NCBI GenBank assembly: GCA_017640265.1
Contig: JAGFVZ010000010.1
Location: 1 to 21,367 of the forward strand
Length of the DNA: 21,367 nucleotides
From: Anoxypelagibacter denitrificans
GTDB lineage: Bacteria; Pseudomonadota; Alphaproteobacteria; Pelagibacterales; Pelagibacteraceae
Reading direction: 5' to 3'
Every line of letters begins with the position of its first letter. The first letter of the stretch is position 1. The notes under the pieces were generated by a model. The model had not been told where the DNA came from, ran no database searches, and saw only the letters and a program-made list of their open reading frames with translations. Shown here one piece after another: positions 6,631-13,862 of this stretch. A program made the position numbers and the translations under genes.

Positions 6631-6743
6631 ATAAACTATTATTTATTTTAATAATCTCTATAATTTTATTTAGCTGTGGAAAAAAATCTGATCCTGAATA
6701 CCAAGGTCAAAAAACAAAAAATAATATTATTATAGTTTCATAA
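6627..6743 (+). CDS. Small LptM-like (YifL-type) lipoprotein
   Basis: A 38-residue ORF whose ATG overlaps the argH stop (ATGA) and which ends 4 nt before lysA. It has a short positive N-terminus (MNK), a hydrophobic core and the lipobox LFSC with the lipidated Cys at residue 17. The Cys is followed by GKKSDPEYQGQ, which resembles the CG-[LRK]-K-G-x-P pattern after the lipid-modified Cys of LptM/YifL-type small lipoproteins. A tiny lipoprotein between argH and lysA is a known arrangement in alphaproteobacteria. In Escherichia coli LptM assists assembly of the LptD lipopolysaccharide translocon; the same role here is inference. This version is shorter than the roughly 67-residue E. coli protein. 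Confidence 0.8.
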   Translation: MNKLLFILIISIILFSCGKKSDPEYQGQKTKNNIIIVS

Positions 6744-6747
6744 AAAT

Positions 6748-7968
6748 ATGACTCTTATTTACAAAGGACAAAATTTATTTTTGGATAGTACGTCTATAAA
6801 TAGTATTGCAAAAAATAATCAAACGCCTTTTTATATCTATTCTTATAAAAAAATTAGGGATAATTTTTCAATTTTTTCTAACTATTTTAAAGGAACAAAC
6901 CCTCTAGTTTGTTTTTCAGTCAAATCTAATTCAAATACATCTTTAATATCAGAATTAGGTAAATTAGGTTCTGGGGCAGATGTAGTGTCAGAAGGCGAGT
7001 TATTAAAGGCACTAAAAGCAAAAATTAGACCAAATAAAATCGTTTTTTCTGGTATTGGTAAAACTAAAAACGAACTTCAACTAGCAATAAAAAAAAATAT
7101 ATTGTTGATTAATATTGAATCTGAAAGTGAGGCAAAGTTAATCAATAAAATATCAAAAAAGTTAAAAAAGATAACTTCTATAGGAATTAGGCTCAATCCT
7201 GGTGTAGATGCAAATACATTATCCAAAATTTCTACAGGTAAAACGGATAGTAAATTTGGCTTACCAAAATCAAATTTTTTAAAACTTTGCAGAAACATCG
7301 AAAAATTAAAAAATTTGAGAATCAAGGCAGTGAGTGTTCATATTGGAAGCCAAATAACATCTGTAGCTCCATATAGAAAAACTCTAAATGTTCTTTATAA
7401 ATTAATTAAATTATCTAAAATTAATTTTAAATATATTGATTTAGGTGGTGGATTTGGAATTCCATATAAAAAAAAAGAAAAGAAAATAAATCTCAAAAAT
7501 TATTCAACCTTGGTTGAAAAATTTCAAAAGAAACTAAATTGCAAAGTAATTTTTGAACCTGGAAGATTTATTGTTGGTAATGCAGGTGCATTAATTTCAA
7601 AAATAGTTTTTATTAAAAATAGTGGAAAAACAAAATTTATCATTTTAGATGCTGGAATGAACGACTTCGTAAGACCAGCTTTATATGATGTAAAGCATGA
7701 CATAATTCCAGTTTTAAAATCAAAAAGAAAAGCTAAAGGTAATATAGAATTTGTCGGACCTATTTGCGAAAGTACAGACACTTTCGTAAAATATAAAAAT
7801 TTTTTTAGTCTTAATGAAAATGACCTGGTTGCTATCACCAATGTTGGAGCATATGGCTCAAGTTTATCTTCCAATTATAATAGTAGACCTCTTGTAGCAG
7901 AAATACTGATTAAAAGTGGAAAAACTAAAATCATTAGAAAAAGACAAAAGATATCTGCTATCATTTAA
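6748..7968 (+). CDS. lysA: Diaminopimelate decarboxylase
   Basis: A PLP enzyme that decarboxylates meso-diaminopimelate to L-lysine, the last step of lysine synthesis. The 406-aa protein is a fold-type III decarboxylase. PLP Lys59 lies in CFSVKSNSN, VHIGSQ is at 197–202, the phosphate-binding glycine-rich loop DLGGGFGIPY at 231–240, EPGR at 270–273 and the active-site Cys340 in GPICESTD. The start ATG lies 4 nt after the small lipoprotein stop, and plsC follows after a 3-nt gap. Confidence 0.97.
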   Translation: MTLIYKGQNLFLDSTSINSIAKNNQTPFYIYSYKKIRDNFSIFSNYFKGTNPLVCFSVKSNSNTSLISELGKLGSGADVVSEGELLKALKAKIRPNKIVFSGIGKTKNELQLAIKKNILLINIESESEAKLINKISKKLKKITSIGIRLNPGVDANTLSKISTGKTDSKFGLPKSNFLKLCRNIEKLKNLRIKAVSVHIGSQITSVAPYRKTLNVLYKLIKLSKINFKYIDLGGGFGIPYKKKEKKINLKNYSTLVEKFQKKLNCKVIFEPGRFIVGNAGALISKIVFIKNSGKTKFIILDAGMNDFVRPALYDVKHDIIPVLKSKRKAKGNIEFVGPICESTDTFVKYKNFFSLNENDLVAITNVGAYGSSLSSNYNSRPLVAEILIKSGKTKIIRKRQKISAII

Positions 7969-7971
7969 TAA

Positions 7972-8679
7972 ATGATATTTTTTAGATCGTTACTTTTTAA
8001 TATTTTCTTATATCTTGGAATATCTCTAGCCTCCGTAGTAGCTACTCTATTCCTTTTTTCTAAAGACAAATATGTTTTATTTTTAGGAAGGTTTTTATCA
8101 CATTATGTTCTTTGGATATTAAAGATTTTTTTAAACACTGAAATTGAATTTAAAGGTTTGGAAAACTTAAAAAAACATGAAAAATTTTTCGTCGCTTCGG
8201 CTCACCAATCTATGTTTGAAACATTTGCATTACAAATTGTTATTAATGGACCTATTTTTATTCTAAAAAAAGAATTAACCAAAATTCCCTTTTTTGGTTG
8301 GGGTTTAAAAAAAATTGGAGCTATAGTAATAGTTAGAAATACTGTAACTAAAGAAAATTTAAATTTTTTTGATAGAGTAAAAGAAAGTATAAATAAAAGT
8401 AACAGACCGTTATTAATTTTTCCTCAGGGTACAAGAGTTAAATATAAGGAAAAGGTTCCTTTTAAAAAGGGGGCTGGTAGAATTTATCAGACCTTGGAAA
8501 TACCATGTGTGCCTGTTGCATTAAATTCAGGAAAAGTTTGGCCCAAAAATAGCTTCAACAAATATCCTGGTAAAATCACTATATCTTTTCTAAATCCAAT
8601 TTTACCTGGTTTGGAAAAAGAAAAATTTATAGAAAAACTACAAACTGACATTTATAAAGAAATTGATTTAATAGACTAG
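7972..8679 (+). CDS. plsC: 1-acyl-sn-glycerol-3-phosphate acyltransferase
   Basis: Predicted to transfer an acyl group to lysophosphatidic acid, forming phosphatidic acid for membrane lipid synthesis. The 235-aa protein has an N-terminal membrane segment (about residues 5–30), the acyltransferase motif I HQSMFE (78–83), motif II around VRNT (121–124) and the substrate-binding motif FPQGTR (150–155). Motif I is HX4E rather than the textbook HX4D; some proteobacterial PlsC proteins share this. It is the last gene of the argH operon. Its TAG directly abuts the stop codon of the convergent tyrA. Confidence 0.92.
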   Translation: MIFFRSLLFNIFLYLGISLASVVATLFLFSKDKYVLFLGRFLSHYVLWILKIFLNTEIEFKGLENLKKHEKFFVASAHQSMFETFALQIVINGPIFILKKELTKIPFFGWGLKKIGAIVIVRNTVTKENLNFFDRVKESINKSNRPLLIFPQGTRVKYKEKVPFKKGAGRIYQTLEIPCVPVALNSGKVWPKNSFNKYPGKITISFLNPILPGLEKEKFIEKLQTDIYKEIDLID

Positions 8680-9579
8680 TTATTTTCTACCAAAATTTGG
8701 TTTATCAGTATCTTGGCCAGCTTTAATAACTGCTTCTCTAGATTCCTTGGCTTTTTCAAAAATGGATAGAAGTTTTTTGCCATCTTTTTCAGCAATTATT
8801 TTTTTGAACTCTTCCAGATTTCTAGAGAAATTATTAATTGCGTCGACGATTAAATCACTGTTATCAATAAATATATCTTTCCACATTGTTGGATTTGATG
8901 CAGCTATTCTTGTAAAATCTCTTAGGCCCCCTGCACTGTATCTAATAATATCTGTTTTTAATTTTTCATTGTTGTCCATGGTAGTTTTAACAATATTGTA
9001 TGCAATTACATGAGGAAGATGACTAGTTAGTGATAATATTTTGTCGTGATCTGTTGCTGACATAATTTTTACTTTGCTGCCAATTGACTCCCACAAATCA
9101 CTAACTTTTTTTATATCAGATTGATCTGCTTCAGAACTAGGGGAAAGTATCGTCCATCTATTTTCAAATAATTCGGCAGTACCTGAGGTTGGTCCACTTT
9201 TTTCAGTCCCAGAAATAGGATGTCCGGGTATCCAAGAAATATTTTTTAAATTGATTTTTTTAATAATTTCATCTGGTCCTTTTTTTACAGAATTCGTGTC
9301 TGTTAAAATTGTACCTGGCTTAAGGTATTTTTTTAAAGAACCAACTATAGATTCAAAACTACTGAAAGGCGTTGAAATTAAAACTAATTGTGAATCATGG
9401 ACTGCCTCTTCAAGGCTAGACACTATTTTGTCGGTAAGTTTTTCTTTTCTAATAATTTTGGTAACAGATTCATCGTTATCAAATGTTATTAATTTTTTAA
9501 CTGATCCTTTTTTCTTCAAAGCTTTAAAGATAGAAGATCCTATTAATCCACACCCAATTATTGATAGTTGATTAAACAT
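8680..9579 (-). CDS. tyrA: Prephenate/arogenate dehydrogenase
   Basis: NAD(P)-dependent oxidative decarboxylation of prephenate or arogenate in tyrosine synthesis. The 299-aa protein begins with a Rossmann loop GCGLIGSS (9–16). It carries LTDTNSVK (92–99), the family motif GHPISGTE (119–126), and a helical C-terminal half with TSHLPH and AGGLRDFTR. There is no ACT or chorismate mutase domain. The preference between prephenate and arogenate cannot be decided from sequence; the alphaproteobacterial TyrC type beside hisC fits. Its start overlaps the end of hisC by 8 nt, so the two are translationally linked. Its stop touches the stop of plsC. Confidence 0.93.
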   Translation of the reverse strand: MFNQLSIIGCGLIGSSIFKALKKKGSVKKLITFDNDESVTKIIRKEKLTDKIVSSLEEAVHDSQLVLISTPFSSFESIVGSLKKYLKPGTILTDTNSVKKGPDEIIKKINLKNISWIPGHPISGTEKSGPTSGTAELFENRWTILSPSSEADQSDIKKVSDLWESIGSKVKIMSATDHDKILSLTSHLPHVIAYNIVKTTMDNNEKLKTDIIRYSAGGLRDFTRIAASNPTMWKDIFIDNSDLIVDAINNFSRNLEEFKKIIAEKDGKKLLSIFEKAKESREAVIKAGQDTDKPNFGRK

Positions 9580-10654
9580 TAAAAATTTTCTTTAACTTTG
9601 AAATAAATTTTTCATTTTCTTTTTTATTACCTATCGTTACTCTTAATGAATTTTTAATACCATAAACGTCCATTTTTCTTAGTAAAATTCCTGAGCTTGC
9701 TAATTCATTAAATACTTTTGATGAAGACTTATTAACAAAATCAAAGTTTAAAAGAAAGTAATTAACACTTGTTTTGTTGGTAGAAATACCAATTTCATCG
9801 ATTACCTTAAATATTTTTTCTGACCAAAAACGATTGTGCTTTATTGACTTTTGTAACCATGAAGTATCCTTTACAGCTTCAGTGGCAGCAAAAAGTGCTG
9901 GTCTATTAACATTGAACGGGGGTTTGATCTCATATAATTTTTTAATTATTTCTTTGGAGGAATAACCCCAACCAATTCTTAATCCCGCTAAACCATAGAT
10001 TTTTGAAAATGTTCTAGTAATCACCACGTTTTTCGAATTCGAAAATAATTCAAGTCCGGAAGAATAATTTGAATCATCAATGTACTGAAAATATGCATCG
10101 TCCACCACAAGCAAAATATCACCTCTTAGCTTTCTTCTCAGTTCTAACATTTCAGCCTTACTTAGGTATGTACCTGTTGGATTGTTTGGATTTGCCAAAA
10201 ATACAATTTTGGTTTTTTTTGTAACGCAATTTAATATTGAATCAACTGATGCTTTAAAATTATTTTCTTTTGCGTATTTTACTTTGGCTTCACACATTCC
10301 GCTGTAAATTCTATAAATTATAAAACTATATTCTGAGACAATTACTTCATCATTTTTCGTTAAAAATAGTTTACAAACTAGTTCAAATATTTGGTCTGAC
10401 CCAGACCCAAGAATAATTCTGTTTTTATCTAAACCAAACTTTTTGGCAAGAACTTTTCTAAAAAAAATACCGTCTGAATCAGGATATCTAAAAAAAGAAT
10501 TTGCAACAGAATTATAAGCTTTAACGGCTTTGGGGCTTGGTCCTAAAGCAGACTCATTAGCTGATAATTTTATCGAACTTTTTTTACTTTTAAACAAACT
10601 TAAACCGGCAACATACTTTTCAGTAATGATTCTTCTTGGTTTGGGTAATTTCAT
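9572..10654 (-). CDS. hisC: Histidinol-phosphate aminotransferase
   Basis: A fold-type I PLP aminotransferase of histidine synthesis (imidazole acetol phosphate to histidinol phosphate). In many alphaproteobacteria the copy next to tyrA may also serve aromatic amino acid transamination. The 360-aa protein shows SANESALGPSP (31–41), NPNNPTG (155–161), VDDAYFQY (184–191) and the PLP lysine Lys218 in TFSKIYGLAGLRIGW. The first Met (MKLPKPRRI) gives the usual N-terminus. It is the first gene of the hisC–tyrA pair and is divergent from metX. Confidence 0.92.
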   Translation of the reverse strand: MKLPKPRRIITEKYVAGLSLFKSKKSSIKLSANESALGPSPKAVKAYNSVANSFFRYPDSDGIFFRKVLAKKFGLDKNRIILGSGSDQIFELVCKLFLTKNDEVIVSEYSFIIYRIYSGMCEAKVKYAKENNFKASVDSILNCVTKKTKIVFLANPNNPTGTYLSKAEMLELRRKLRGDILLVVDDAYFQYIDDSNYSSGLELFSNSKNVVITRTFSKIYGLAGLRIGWGYSSKEIIKKLYEIKPPFNVNRPALFAATEAVKDTSWLQKSIKHNRFWSEKIFKVIDEIGISTNKTSVNYFLLNFDFVNKSSSKVFNELASSGILLRKMDVYGIKNSLRVTIGNKKENEKFISKLKKIFNV

Positions 10655-10668
10655 ATTATTGCAGATGT

Positions 10669-10698
10669 CTTATATAAAAAGTGATATAATTTCTATAA
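10669..10698 (-). promoter_or_regulatory. Weak candidate promoter of hisC–tyrA
   Basis: On the minus strand TATAAG (10674–10669, 5 of 6 -10 matches) lies 14 nt before the hisC ATG. About 17 nt upstream the hexamer matches the -35 consensus poorly. The very AT-rich context makes chance matches likely. Confidence 0.3.
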
Positions 10699-10722
10699 TG
10701 GAACTAAATTTATTTGAATAAA

Positions 10723-10751
10723 TTGACATGTTTAAGGCGATTTAGTACATT
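10723..10751 (+). promoter_or_regulatory. Predicted promoter of the metX leader
   Basis: TTGACA (10723–10728), a perfect -35, is followed after exactly 17 nt by TACATT (10746–10751, 4 of 6 -10 matches). The start site would fall near 10757–10759, right where the first riboswitch stem begins. The riboswitch therefore appears to sit at the very 5' end of the mRNA. Confidence 0.7.
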
Positions 10752-10810
10752 TCCTTAGCGCTAATTTAACCGAATTGCGAGCGCTAGGAATTAAATGCAG
10801 CTAAACAGGG
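10752..10810 (+). promoter_or_regulatory. SAM-II riboswitch aptamer upstream of metX
   Basis: The sequence matches the SAM-II class: stem TAGCGCT (10756–10762) with AGCGCTA (10780–10786), a loop with the conserved AATTTAACCG and ATTGC elements, and the 3' strand AAATGCAGCTAAACAGGG ending at 10810. The pseudoknot strand TTGC (10775–10778) can pair with GCAG (10797–10800). SAM-II aptamers bind S-adenosylmethionine and usually repress metX/metA-type genes in alphaproteobacteria. The downstream gene is metX, which fits. A terminator hairpin follows immediately. Confidence 0.92.
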
Positions 10811-10815
10811 TTTTT

Positions 10816-10841
10816 GCTCAGTCTAGCTGGGCTTTTTTTTT
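10816..10841 (+). terminator. Riboswitch-controlled intrinsic terminator of metX
   Basis: GCTCAG (10816–10821) pairs with CTGGGC (10827–10832) around the loop TCTAG, followed by nine T residues (10833–10841). An alternative pairing CAGCTA (10798–10803) with TAGCTG (10824–10829) would break both the aptamer pseudoknot strand and the terminator stem, so it can act as an antiterminator. The metX ATG comes 2 nt after the T run. Confidence 0.85.
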
Positions 10842-10843
10842 AT

Positions 10844-11983
10844 ATGAACTATAAAACAGAAAATATTAAAAAATTAATTGTTTCAAAACCTCTTTTGTTG
10901 GATTGTAAGCAAACAATTAAAGATTTTCCTTTGGCATATGAAACTTTTGGAAAACTCAATGAGTCTAGAGATAATGCAATCTTAGTTTTTCATGCTTTAA
11001 CGGGAGATCAATTCGTTAGTGGAAAAAATCCTATTACAAAAAAAGAAGGTTGGTGGATTACAGCTGTAGGGCCAGGAAAAGCGATTGATACAGATAAATA
11101 TTTTGTAATTTGTGCTAATGTTATTGGCGGATGTATGGGTTCCTGGGGTCCGAAAGAAATAGATAAAAAAACTAATGAATCTTATGGTTTAAATTTTCCT
11201 GTTATAACAATTAGAGACATGGTTAAAGCACAAGAAACTCTATTAGATTATTTAGGTATTAAAAAACTTCTTTGCGTCACTGGAGGATCTATGGGTGGAA
11301 TGCAATCGCTTGAATTTTGCGCAACATTTCCAAATAAAACTTTTTCTGCGGTTCCAATTGCCTGTAGCACAAGTCATAGTGCTCAAAACATCGCTCTCAA
11401 TGAGCTGGCTCGACAAGCTATTATGGCAGATCCAGCTTGGGAGAATGGTAATTATTTAAAAAAAAATATTTTACCGAAAAGTGGTCTAGCCGTAGCAAGA
11501 ATGGCAGGTCATATTAGTTATTTATCTGAAAAGGGACTCCAAGAAAAATTTGGAAGAAAACTTCAAGAAAAAGCGGACTATGAATTTAGTTTTGATGCTG
11601 ATTTTCAAGTTGAAAGTTATTTAAGACATCAAGGATATACTTTTGTTGAAAGATTTGATGCAAATTCTTACCTATATATTACTAGAGCGATGGACTACTT
11701 TGATTTATCAAAACAATTTAAAGGTGGTCTTCTTGAGGCATTTGGAAATCAAAAAACAAAATTTTTGGTCATATCTTTTTCTTCTGATTGGCTCTACCCA
11801 ACAAAAGAAAATAAAGACATAGTTATTGCGCTTAATGCTTCAGGAGCCGATGTTTCGTTTTCTGAAATTAAAACCGATACAGGTCATGATTCTTTTTTAA
11901 TTAATGAACCAGAATTTCTAAAAACTATAAAGGGATTTATAGACTCAATGTATATAAAATTTAAAAATGAAAAAAGAATTTAA
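10844..11983 (+). CDS. metX: Homoserine O-acyltransferase
   Basis: Acylates homoserine (acetyl- or succinyl-CoA donor) at the entry to methionine synthesis. The 379-aa alpha/beta hydrolase-fold enzyme shows HALTGDQ near residue 50, the nucleophile motif GGSMGGMQS with Ser149, an Asp near 315 in FSSDWLYP and His near 348 in TGHDSF. The ATG at 10844 is chosen because the upstream in-frame TTG (10814) lies inside the terminator hairpin and would add non-homologous residues. No Shine-Dalgarno sequence lies at a normal distance. Acetyl versus succinyl specificity cannot be decided here. The gene overlaps metW by 17 nt. Confidence 0.94.
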   Translation: MNYKTENIKKLIVSKPLLLDCKQTIKDFPLAYETFGKLNESRDNAILVFHALTGDQFVSGKNPITKKEGWWITAVGPGKAIDTDKYFVICANVIGGCMGSWGPKEIDKKTNESYGLNFPVITIRDMVKAQETLLDYLGIKKLLCVTGGSMGGMQSLEFCATFPNKTFSAVPIACSTSHSAQNIALNELARQAIMADPAWENGNYLKKNILPKSGLAVARMAGHISYLSEKGLQEKFGRKLQEKADYEFSFDADFQVESYLRHQGYTFVERFDANSYLYITRAMDYFDLSKQFKGGLLEAFGNQKTKFLVISFSSDWLYPTKENKDIVIALNASGADVSFSEIKTDTGHDSFLINEPEFLKTIKGFIDSMYIKFKNEKRI

Positions 11984-12560
11984 AGTAATTGCGAGTTTGT
12001 TGCCTGATAATGCAAGGGTGCTAGATGTTGGTTGTGGAGATGGATCTTTAATGGATCTGCTAATCAAAGAGAAAAATATAAAGGCACGCGGTTTAGAAAT
12101 TAACAAAGAAAATGTAAAAAAATGTATTTCAAAAGGTTTGTCGGTTATTGAAGGAAATGCAGAAACAGAGCTTCATCAATTTCCAGACCGGTCATTTGAT
12201 TTTGCTGTTTTGAGTCAAACCCTTCAGGCCTTTTACTCTCCGGAAAATGTATTAAAAGATTTATTAAGAATTGGAAAATCAGTAATTGTGTCAATTCCTA
12301 ATTTCGGTTATTGGAAAGTCCGAACAAGCTTATTGGTCTTTGGAAGTATGCCTGTAACAAAAGCTCTTCCAGATACTTGGTATAATACGCCTAATCTACA
12401 TCTGTGTACTATTAAAGATTTATTTAAATTTTGTTTGGAAAAAAATATAAACATGGACAAGGTTGTGGGAATCAACAAAAACAAAACTTCTGAGATTAGA
12501 AAAAGTAATCTTGAGCTAAAAAATTTATTTTCAGAGCTTGGAATTTTTTTATTGAGCTAA
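11967..12560 (+). CDS. metW: Methionine biosynthesis protein MetW
   Basis: A 197-aa SAM-dependent methyltransferase-fold protein that accompanies metX in many proteobacteria and supports homoserine acyltransferase activity. The SAM-binding motif is VLDVGCGDGSLMD (18–30), and the family segments FDFAVLSQTLQ, VSIPNFGYWKVR and WYNTPNLHLCT are all present. It begins inside the 3' end of metX (17-nt overlap), consistent with translational coupling, and shares the SAM-II control. gloB follows after 1 nt. Confidence 0.92.
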   Translation: MKKEFKVIASLLPDNARVLDVGCGDGSLMDLLIKEKNIKARGLEINKENVKKCISKGLSVIEGNAETELHQFPDRSFDFAVLSQTLQAFYSPENVLKDLLRIGKSVIVSIPNFGYWKVRTSLLVFGSMPVTKALPDTWYNTPNLHLCTIKDLFKFCLEKNINMDKVVGINKNKTSEIRKSNLELKNLFSELGIFLLS

Positions 12561-12561
12561 A

Positions 12562-13326
12562 ATGCTAGAAGTTTCAATTATCAAATGTTTAATGGATAAT
12601 TATAGTTATCTAATCAAAGATAAAGAAACGAATTTGGTAGGTGTTGTTGATCCATCGGAATTCAAGCCTGTAGATGTGGAAATAAGTCGAACTTATAAAA
12701 AGTTAGATTTCATCCTAAATACCCATCATCATTTTGATCATATAGGTGGCAATACTGATTTAAAAAAAAAGTATAATTCAAAAATTATTGCTTCAACTTA
12801 TGATGAGAAGAGAATTCCTGACATAGACATTAAAAAAAAAGATGGGGATTTTTTTTCTATTGGAAAAACAAATTTTAAGGTAGTGCACATACCGGGTCAC
12901 ACTCTTGGACATATTTGCTTCTTTTCTAAACAGTCTAAAGTATTATTTATAGGTGACACTTTGTTTTCTCTTGGTTGTGGTAGAATTTTTGAAGGAACTT
13001 TTGAACAAATGTTCAAATCATTAGAAAAAATTAAAAACTTACCAAAAGATACAATGATGTACTGTGGCCACGAATATACAGATAATAATGGAAAATTTTG
13101 TATAAGTATCGATAAAGAAAATGAAAAACTCAAAGATAGAATTAAAGAAGTCCAAATTAAAAGAAAAAGAAATCAACCAACTCTTCCGGTATCTTTAGGC
13201 CAAGAGTTAGACACCAACATATTCTTAAGATGTGATGATAAAAAAATTAAAAACAATATTAAAATGAAGACGAGTTCTGAATTGGAAATTTTTACGAAAT
13301 TAAGGAATTTAAAAGATAAATTTTAG
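12562..13326 (+). CDS. gloB: Hydroxyacylglutathione hydrolase (glyoxalase II)
   Basis: A metallo-beta-lactamase-fold enzyme that hydrolyses S-lactoylglutathione to lactate and glutathione in methylglyoxal detoxification. The 254-aa protein has the binuclear metal ligands THHHFDH (54–60), His113 in PGHTLGH, Asp132 in GDTLFSLGCGR and His170 in CGHEYT. The C-terminal RKRNQPTLPVSL segment matches the glutathione-binding region of glyoxalase II proteins. It directly follows metW and probably shares its transcript. The link to methionine genes may be only positional. Confidence 0.94.
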   Translation: MLEVSIIKCLMDNYSYLIKDKETNLVGVVDPSEFKPVDVEISRTYKKLDFILNTHHHFDHIGGNTDLKKKYNSKIIASTYDEKRIPDIDIKKKDGDFFSIGKTNFKVVHIPGHTLGHICFFSKQSKVLFIGDTLFSLGCGRIFEGTFEQMFKSLEKIKNLPKDTMMYCGHEYTDNNGKFCISIDKENEKLKDRIKEVQIKRKRNQPTLPVSLGQELDTNIFLRCDDKKIKNNIKMKTSSELEIFTKLRNLKDKF

Positions 13327-13337
13327 TGTCATTGAAC

Positions 13338-13365
13338 TTGACTTGATAGGTCATCAAGTTATATT
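13338..13365 (+). promoter_or_regulatory. Predicted promoter of the rplU operon with an internal dyad
   Basis: TTGACT (13338–13343) and TATATT (13360–13365) are spaced by 16 nt. Between them lies a perfect 7-bp inverted repeat ACTTGAT (13341–13347) / ATCAAGT (13353–13359) around AGGTC. The dyad could be an operator or a hairpin at the gloB 3' end, but no T-tract follows. The rplU start has a good ribosome binding site AAGGA 7 nt before the ATG. Confidence 0.6.
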
Positions 13366-13391
13366 GCCTTAAATTTAATAAGGATTATTTT

Positions 13392-13856
13392 ATGTCTTTT
13401 GCTGTAATAGAAACTGGTGGTAAACAATATAAAGTTTCTGCTAGTAACATTCTTAAAGTTGAAAAATTAAATATCCAAAAGGGTAAAAAAGTGGAATTTA
13501 AAAAAGTCTTGCTTTTAAATGACGATAAGACCACTGAGATTGGAAATCCAATAATTAGTGGTGCGACAGTAGAGGGTTTGTTGTTGGAAAATATAAAAGA
13601 TAAAAAAATTTTAGTATTCAAAAAAAGAAGAAGACAAAATTCTAGAAAAAAGTACGGCCATAGGCAACCACTATCTAAAATTCAAATTACAAAAATTTTA
13701 TCTAAAAACGGTAAAGTAATTTCTGAAATTAAAGAAAACAAAAGTAAATTGTCAACTGAACCAAAGTTAGATAAAAAGTTAAGTCCTAAGAAAGAAAAAA
13801 CTGTTGAAAAAACTACCAAAAAGAAAAAAGTATTAAAAACGAAAAGTAAAAAATAA
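13392..13856 (+). CDS. rplU: 50S ribosomal protein L21 with a basic C-terminal extension
   Basis: Ribosomal protein bL21, which binds 23S rRNA. The core (about residues 1–103) begins MSFAVIETGGKQYKVS and contains the basic segment KKRRRQNSRKKYGHRQP (77–93). Residues 104–154 form an extra low-complexity Lys/Glu/Thr/Ser tail (for example KKEKTVEKTTKKKKVLKTK) beyond the normal end of the family. Length extension of L21 is known in some alphaproteobacteria. It leads a large + strand operon, with rpmA 6 nt downstream. Confidence 0.96.
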   Translation: MSFAVIETGGKQYKVSASNILKVEKLNIQKGKKVEFKKVLLLNDDKTTEIGNPIISGATVEGLLLENIKDKKILVFKKRRRQNSRKKYGHRQPLSKIQITKILSKNGKVISEIKENKSKLSTEPKLDKKLSPKKEKTVEKTTKKKKVLKTKSKK

Positions 13857-13862
13857 AATTTT

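Noticed and set aside
10698..10721. Mini-ORF of seven codons before the SAM-II riboswitch, possibly a leader peptide
   Set aside because: It contains no Met or Cys run, has no ribosome binding site and is upstream of the best promoter, so it is probably not transcribed with metX.
10814..10843. In-frame TTG 30 nt upstream of the metX ATG as an alternative start
   Set aside because: It lies within the terminator hairpin and T run, and the added residues look like translated terminator sequence. The ATG at 10844 gives a normal MetX N-terminus.
13341..13359. FNR-type binding site in the rplU promoter
   Set aside because: The half-sites match TTGAT/ATCAA but the spacer is 5 nt rather than 4. No regulator is visible in the window. 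It is kept only as an unassigned dyad.
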